Shown here piece after piece: positions 59,978-64,000 of a stretch of DNA of 64,000 nt. The position numbers and the translations under genes were made by a program. Numbering within the stretch: position 1 is the first letter of the stretch; every line of letters starts with the position of its first letter. The notes under the pieces were generated by a model. The model did not search any database, was not told where the DNA came from, and saw only the letters and a list, made by a program, of their open reading frames with translations. The DNA lies in assembly GCA_041738345.1 (NCBI GenBank), contig JBGSPX010000059.1, positions 62,001 to 126,000 of the forward strand. Direction: 5' to 3'. The stretch is from Proteocatella sp041738345. GTDB taxonomy: Bacteria > Bacillota > Clostridia > Peptostreptococcales > Filifactoraceae.

Positions 59978-61018
59978 TTACCTCTTTATTTTTACTGGAA
60001 GTCCCGTTTTTCTTGATTCATATGCTGATAAAATTATTTCTATTGCATTTCTTCCATCTTGAGATGTTATATATGGCTGTCTATCAGAATCAATCGCCTC
60101 AATAAAATCTTTGATTAATGGCGTATGCCCTGATCCATAAACAGAGTCCACTTCTTCTTCACAAATATCCATGTTATTTATATCTTGATTTTCAAATGCC
60201 CAAGTTTCAATTTTATTTACTGCCAAACCACCTATACAAGCTGTTCCAGTTTCTCCAAATATGCTCAGAGTTTCCTCTAAATTTTTTGGATATACGCATG
60301 CTGAACCTTCAATTATTCCTATTGCTCCACTTTTAAATCTTATTAATACTGCACCGAAATCTTCAGCTTCAATTGGTCTTAAGAATGTATCACATTGTGC
60401 ATAAACTGTATCCACATCACTTCCTACAACCCATCTCAATAGATCTATATTATGAATACATTGATTCATAAGAGTTCCTCCATCAAGCTTCCAAGTTCCT
60501 CTCCATGGTGCCTGTTTATAGTAGTCATCATTTCTATTCCATAGAATTCTTGCAGTTCCATTTATAATCTTTCCAAATCCATCTTTATTTTTAGCTTCAA
60601 TAAGTTTTTGAATTACTGGATTAAATCTATTTTGATGACAAACAGTTACTTTTACATTATTTTCTTTTGATACTTTTATTATCTCATCAGCTTCATCCAA
60701 AGTCATCGCCATAGGCTTTTCTATAGCAACATGAATTCCTTTATTCATCACGTTTATTGCAATCTCTGCATGATATCCGCTCTCTGTGGCAATTGTAACA
60801 ATATCTAAATCTTCATTTTGAATCATATCTAAGTAATTTTCATATACTTTTACATTACTTCCTTTTATTCCATCTTCATATTGTTTTTTAGCTTTTTCTG
60901 CCTTAGTTATATCTACATCACAAACCGCTACAAGTTCAGCTAAAGATGCATTATTTATTACTGCTTCTACATGCTTATATGATATTCTTCCACATCCTAT
61001 AATCGCTATTTTTTTCAT
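59978..61018 (-). CDS. wbpB: Gfo/Idh/MocA oxidoreductase, WbpB-like
   Basis: A 346-residue NAD-dependent oxidoreductase: IIGCGRISYKHVEAV, EKPMAMTLDEAD, HQNRFNPVIQKLIEAK, WRGTWKLDGGTLMNQCIHNI. In the Wbp pathway it oxidises C3 of UDP-GlcNAcA before transamination. The neighbours WbpA, D, E and I support this assignment. Confidence 0.87.
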   Translation of the reverse strand: MKKIAIIGCGRISYKHVEAVINNASLAELVAVCDVDITKAEKAKKQYEDGIKGSNVKVYENYLDMIQNEDLDIVTIATESGYHAEIAINVMNKGIHVAIEKPMAMTLDEADEIIKVSKENNVKVTVCHQNRFNPVIQKLIEAKNKDGFGKIINGTARILWNRNDDYYKQAPWRGTWKLDGGTLMNQCIHNIDLLRWVVGSDVDTVYAQCDTFLRPIEAEDFGAVLIRFKSGAIGIIEGSACVYPKNLEETLSIFGETGTACIGGLAVNKIETWAFENQDINNMDICEEEVDSVYGSGHTPLIKDFIEAIDSDRQPYITSQDGRNAIEIILSAYESRKTGLPVKIKR

Positions 61019-61039
61019 TATTAGCTTGTCCTCTCTTAA

Positions 61040-62359
61040 TTAAAGTAATTCTATATTCGCTCTATTTTCTACATCTTTTGCTGCATTTTTAGTATCAAAT
61101 ATAAATATTGATTTCTGTTGAACAAAGTTATAATCTACAGCTGTATGATCAGTTGTTATTACTATTAAGTCTTGCTTTTTTAATATATCTTCACTTAAAT
61201 CAGCTATTCCCTCATAGTATTTGCCCTTGTAGTTGAATTCTTTTATATGAGGATCATAAAACTCGATATTTGCTCCATACTCTTTAAATTTTTCGATTAC
61301 CTTTAAAGAAGGACTTTCTCTATAATCATCTATATCTTTTTTATAAGCAACTCCTAATATCAGTATATTAGAGCCTTTTATCGATTTTTCAAAGTTATTT
61401 AGTATCTTACTAGAACGTTCAATTACATACTGAGGCATATAATTATTTACTTCTCCTGAAGTTTCAATAAGTTTTGTATGATAATCATACTCTCTCGCCT
61501 TCCAAGTTAGGTAATATGGGTCTAGTGGAATACAGTGACCTCCTAATCCTGGTCCTGGATAGAAAGCTTGAAATCCGTAAGGTTTTGATTTTGCAGCTTC
61601 TATAACTTCCCATATATTTATGTCCATTTTCTCACAGATAATTGCCATTTCATTTATTAGTCCTATGTTTATGTTTCTATACGTATTTTCTAATATTTTT
61701 TCCATTTCTGCAATTCTTGGACTTGAAACCTCATGAATGTCACTTTCTAAAACATTTCTATACATTGCAGCTGCAACTTCTGTCGCATCTTTTCCTACGC
61801 CCCCAACTACTTTAGGTGTATTCTTAGTTTTAAACGTAAGGTTCCCTGGATCTACTCTCTCTGGAGAAAATGCTAAATAAAAATCTTCTCCACATTTTAA
61901 ACCTGATTCTTTTTCCAGTATTGGAAGTAACAGTTCCTCTGTAGTTCCTGGATAAGTGGTACTTTCTAACACAACTACCATTCCCTTGTGTAAAAATTTC
62001 CCAATTTCTTCTGTAGATGATTTTACATAACTTATATCTGGCTGTTGATATTCATCTAATGGTGTCGGTACACATATAGCTACAAAATCAACATCTTTTA
62101 TAAAAGAGAAATCATTTGTTGCACTTAATAATCCGTCCTTAACAACATCACTTAATTCGTTATCTAGGATATCTCCGATATAATTTTCTCCACGATTTAC
62201 CATATCTACTTTTTCAGCTTGAACATCAAATCCAATAGTTTTATATCCAGCTTTTGCTTTTTCTACTGCAAGAGGAAGTCCTACATATCCTAGTCCAACA
62301 ACTCCTACTACAGCTTGTTTATTATTAATCTTATCTAAAACATTACTCTTTAACGACAT
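61040..62359 (-). CDS. wbpA: UDP-N-acetyl sugar 6-dehydrogenase (WbpA type)
   Basis: About 439 residues: VGVVGLGYVGLPLAVEKAKA (NAD), VPTPLDEYQQPDISYV, STTYPGTTEE, AFSPERVDPGN, NTYRNINIGLINEMA, and the active-site Cys in GPGLGGHCIPLDPYY. It oxidises C6 of UDP-GlcNAc to the uronic acid. Start ATG 62359 follows GAAGGGGAACTTTTATA and overlaps the WbpD stop (TAATG); the longer upstream frame is not supported. Confidence 0.9.
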   Translation of the reverse strand: MSLKSNVLDKINNKQAVVGVVGLGYVGLPLAVEKAKAGYKTIGFDVQAEKVDMVNRGENYIGDILDNELSDVVKDGLLSATNDFSFIKDVDFVAICVPTPLDEYQQPDISYVKSSTEEIGKFLHKGMVVVLESTTYPGTTEELLLPILEKESGLKCGEDFYLAFSPERVDPGNLTFKTKNTPKVVGGVGKDATEVAAAMYRNVLESDIHEVSSPRIAEMEKILENTYRNINIGLINEMAIICEKMDINIWEVIEAAKSKPYGFQAFYPGPGLGGHCIPLDPYYLTWKAREYDYHTKLIETSGEVNNYMPQYVIERSSKILNNFEKSIKGSNILILGVAYKKDIDDYRESPSLKVIEKFKEYGANIEFYDPHIKEFNYKGKYYEGIADLSEDILKKQDLIVITTDHTAVDYNFVQQKSIFIFDTKNAAKDVENRANIELL

Positions 62360-62940
62360 TATAAAAGTTCCCCTTCCACTGGCTTTACTATTTCTCCATT
62401 TTTTATATAATTCATTCCACAAGCCTCACACTTAGCTTCTTCTTTATTAAACGCAAGCTTCACTCCACATTCACAAACATACCCTTTAACTCTAGCTGGA
62501 TTTCCAACCATTAACGCATAATCAGGTACATCCTTTGAAACAACAGCCCCTGCTCCTATAAGCGCAAATCTACCTATAGTATTTCCACATATAATAGTAG
62601 CATTTGCCCCTATACTTGCACCTTTTTTTACTATTGTTTTTTTATATTCTGTCTTTCTTTCTATAAAACTTCTTGGATTTATTACATTTGTAAATACACA
62701 TGATGGCCCTAGAAAAACTCCATCTTCACACTCTATTCCAGTATATACAGAAACATTGTTCTGTATTTTTACTCCATTTCCTAAAATAACTCCTGGAGAT
62801 ATTACTACATTTTGACCTATATTACAATTTTCTCCTAACTTGCAATCCTTCATTATATGAGAAAAATGCCATATTTTAGTTCCATTTCCAATTTTACAAG
62901 GTTGATCGACATAACTCGACTCATGCACAAAGTACTCCAT
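62359..62940 (-). CDS. wbpD: Hexapeptide N-acetyltransferase (WbpD type) with cysteine tail
   Basis: A 193-residue left-handed beta-helix acetyltransferase: IGNGTKIWHFSHIMKDCKLG, VVISPGVILGNGVKI, GPSCVFTNVINPRS, GASIGANATIICG, GAGAVVSKDVPDYALMVGNP. It acetylates the 3-amino group of UDP-GlcNAc3NA. The C-terminal tail carries Cys-Glu-Cys and Cys-Glu-Ala-Cys (YVCECGVKL and AKCEACGMN), a zinc-ribbon-like end. The start is 18 bases from the aminotransferase stop. Confidence 0.9.
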   Translation of the reverse strand: MEYFVHESSYVDQPCKIGNGTKIWHFSHIMKDCKLGENCNIGQNVVISPGVILGNGVKIQNNVSVYTGIECEDGVFLGPSCVFTNVINPRSFIERKTEYKKTIVKKGASIGANATIICGNTIGRFALIGAGAVVSKDVPDYALMVGNPARVKGYVCECGVKLAFNKEEAKCEACGMNYIKNGEIVKPVEGELL

Positions 62941-62960
62941 AAAACCTCCTGTAAATAACT

Positions 62961-64000
62961 CTATTTGAAAAATTCTCTTATTTTTGAAATAATATAATCT
63001 TGTTCTTCCTTTTGAAGTTCAGGATACATAGGTAGAGCCAATGTTCTACTACAAACACCTTCTGCTACAGGATATTTCTGATCTCCATAGCCCATATCTA
63101 GGTATACATCCATAAGGTGTACTGGGATTGGATAATAAATTGCAGTTGAAACGTTATTATCATTTAAAAATTTATTTAAGCTGTCTCTAGTATCAGAATC
63201 TGCTACTTCTATACAGTACTGATGATATACATGTTTACAATTTTGATCAATTCCTTGAGGTTTTACTGGCAATCCCTTTAATTGTTCATTGTAATAATTT
63301 CCATTTTTCCTTCTCAAGTCTGTCCATGAATCCAAATATTTTAATTTTACATTCAAAATAGCTGCTTGAATTTCATCTAATCTACTATTATGTCCTATTT
63401 TTTCATGACGATATTTTATTTTGCACCCATGTGCTCTAAGCATTCTTACGTCTTCTGCTAATTGATCATCATTAGTTGTTATCATTCCGCCATCGCCATA
63501 GCAACCTAAGTTTTTACTTGGAAAAAATGAATATGTCCCAAATGTCCCAATTGAACCTGCTTTTTTACCTTTATATTCTGCTCCAATTGCTTGGCACGCA
63601 TCTTCTATAACTGGAATATCATATTTTTTTGCTATTGATAATATCTCGTCCATATCGCACATTTGTCCAAATATATGCACTGGTATTATAGCTTTTGTCT
63701 TATTTGTAATTTTGTTTTCGAGTTCTTTAGGATTTATATTTAATGTCGTTTCATCAATATCTACAAATACAGGAGTAGCTCCTAAAACAGATGTTGTTTC
63801 TGCTGAAGCAAAAAATGTATATGGTGTTGTAATAACTTCATCCCCAGGGCCTACGCCTAATGCTCTAAGGCATATCATAAGTGCATCCGTTCCGTTCGCC
63901 ACTGCTATCGCATGCTTTACTCCAGTGTAGTTAGCAATATCTTTCTCCAATTGCTTTACATTTGGCCCCATTATAAAGCTTCCATTTTCTAACACATCTT
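62961..64000 (-). CDS. wbpE: DegT/DnrJ/EryC1 aminotransferase (WbpE type), 5' end cut by window
   Basis: The frame is open to the right edge: DVLENGSFIMGPNVKQLEKD is already inside the family consensus, so roughly 25-30 N-terminal residues are missing. Motifs: HAIAVANGTDALMICLRALG, VIEDACQAIGAEYKG (PLP Asp), SFFPSKNLGCYGDGGM (PLP Lys), RLDEIQAAILNVKLKYLD, STAIYYPIPVHLMDVY. It should transaminate UDP-3-keto-GlcNAcA. It is the first visible gene of the operon. Confidence 0.9.
   Translation of the reverse strand, partial: DVLENGSFIMGPNVKQLEKDIANYTGVKHAIAVANGTDALMICLRALGVGPGDEVITTPYTFFASAETTSVLGATPVFVDIDETTLNINPKELENKITNKTKAIIPVHIFGQMCDMDEILSIAKKYDIPVIEDACQAIGAEYKGKKAGSIGTFGTYSFFPSKNLGCYGDGGMITTNDDQLAEDVRMLRAHGCKIKYRHEKIGHNSRLDEIQAAILNVKLKYLDSWTDLRRKNGNYYNEQLKGLPVKPQGIDQNCKHVYHQYCIEVADSDTRDSLNKFLNDNNVSTAIYYPIPVHLMDVYLDMGYGDQKYPVAEGVCSRTLALPMYPELQKEEQDYIISKIREFFK

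Overview
The window is AT-rich, gene-dense DNA with strong AGGAGG-type ribosome sites, sigma-A-like promoters, SLH and 'stalk' (copper-amine-oxidase-N-like) surface proteins, small DUF1659/DUF2922 genes and peptide- and methyl-group-using metabolism. This fits a Gram-positive anaerobe of the class Clostridia, probably an amino-acid or peptide fermenter related to Peptostreptococcaceae. The genus is inference. No rRNA, tRNA, CRISPR array or transposase gene was seen.

Layout. 1-3502 (minus): a type II secretion/pseudopilus-like operon, running from a secreted transglutaminase through a GspF-like membrane protein to four small pilin-like proteins and off the left edge. 3700-5925: the DUF1659/DUF2922 pair, a ZIP metal transporter and a divergent Crp/Fnr regulator. 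6079-10241 (plus): a peptide-use operon (PepV-type dipeptidase, YfcC-type carrier, PepT). 10338-13014 (minus): response regulator, histidine kinase and small alarmone synthetase in one tight operon. 13194-15088 (minus): galU-galE. 15396-24279 (plus): a methyl-transfer locus with four MtaA/UROD-superfamily proteins, one corrinoid protein, a MetNIQ-type importer and an NhaC-type antiporter, driven by a set of related promoters. 24347: a second ZIP transporter.

25265-30949 (minus): a giant SLH surface protein built of six 609-bp tandem repeats and split by one in-frame amber codon. 31175-38196 (minus): an iron-type ABC importer operon whose ATPase and permease genes are separated by an AbiE-type toxin-antitoxin cassette flanked by 14-bp direct repeats; the toxin gene has lost its catalytic N-terminus. 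An AlbA_2/ATP-binding gene follows. 38402-41717: two secreted proteins and a sigma-factor-like gene with a homopolymer frameshift. 41848-48398: MurJ-like flippase, a second AlbA_2 protein, VanZ-like protein, a polyprenyl-phosphate sugar transferase and an O-antigen-ligase-like protein. 48527-54355: two large and one small stalk-domain surface proteins, one with a perfect consensus promoter and probably a major envelope protein. 54459-55449: a small membrane protein and an amidase. 55584-64000 (minus): dTDP-rhamnose genes with a rhamnosyltransferase-like protein, and an upstream operon encoding all five WbpA/B/E/D/I-type steps to UDP-2,3-diacetamido-mannuronic acid.

Together the right half looks like a cell-envelope region: surface proteins, the glycans they may bind or carry, and machinery for lipid-linked sugar assembly. 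The most novel items are the methyl-transfer locus with its repeated promoter element, the AbiE cassette with its direct repeats and decayed toxin, the frameshifted sigma factor that shares an upstream motif with the amidase gene, and the amber-split giant SLH protein.
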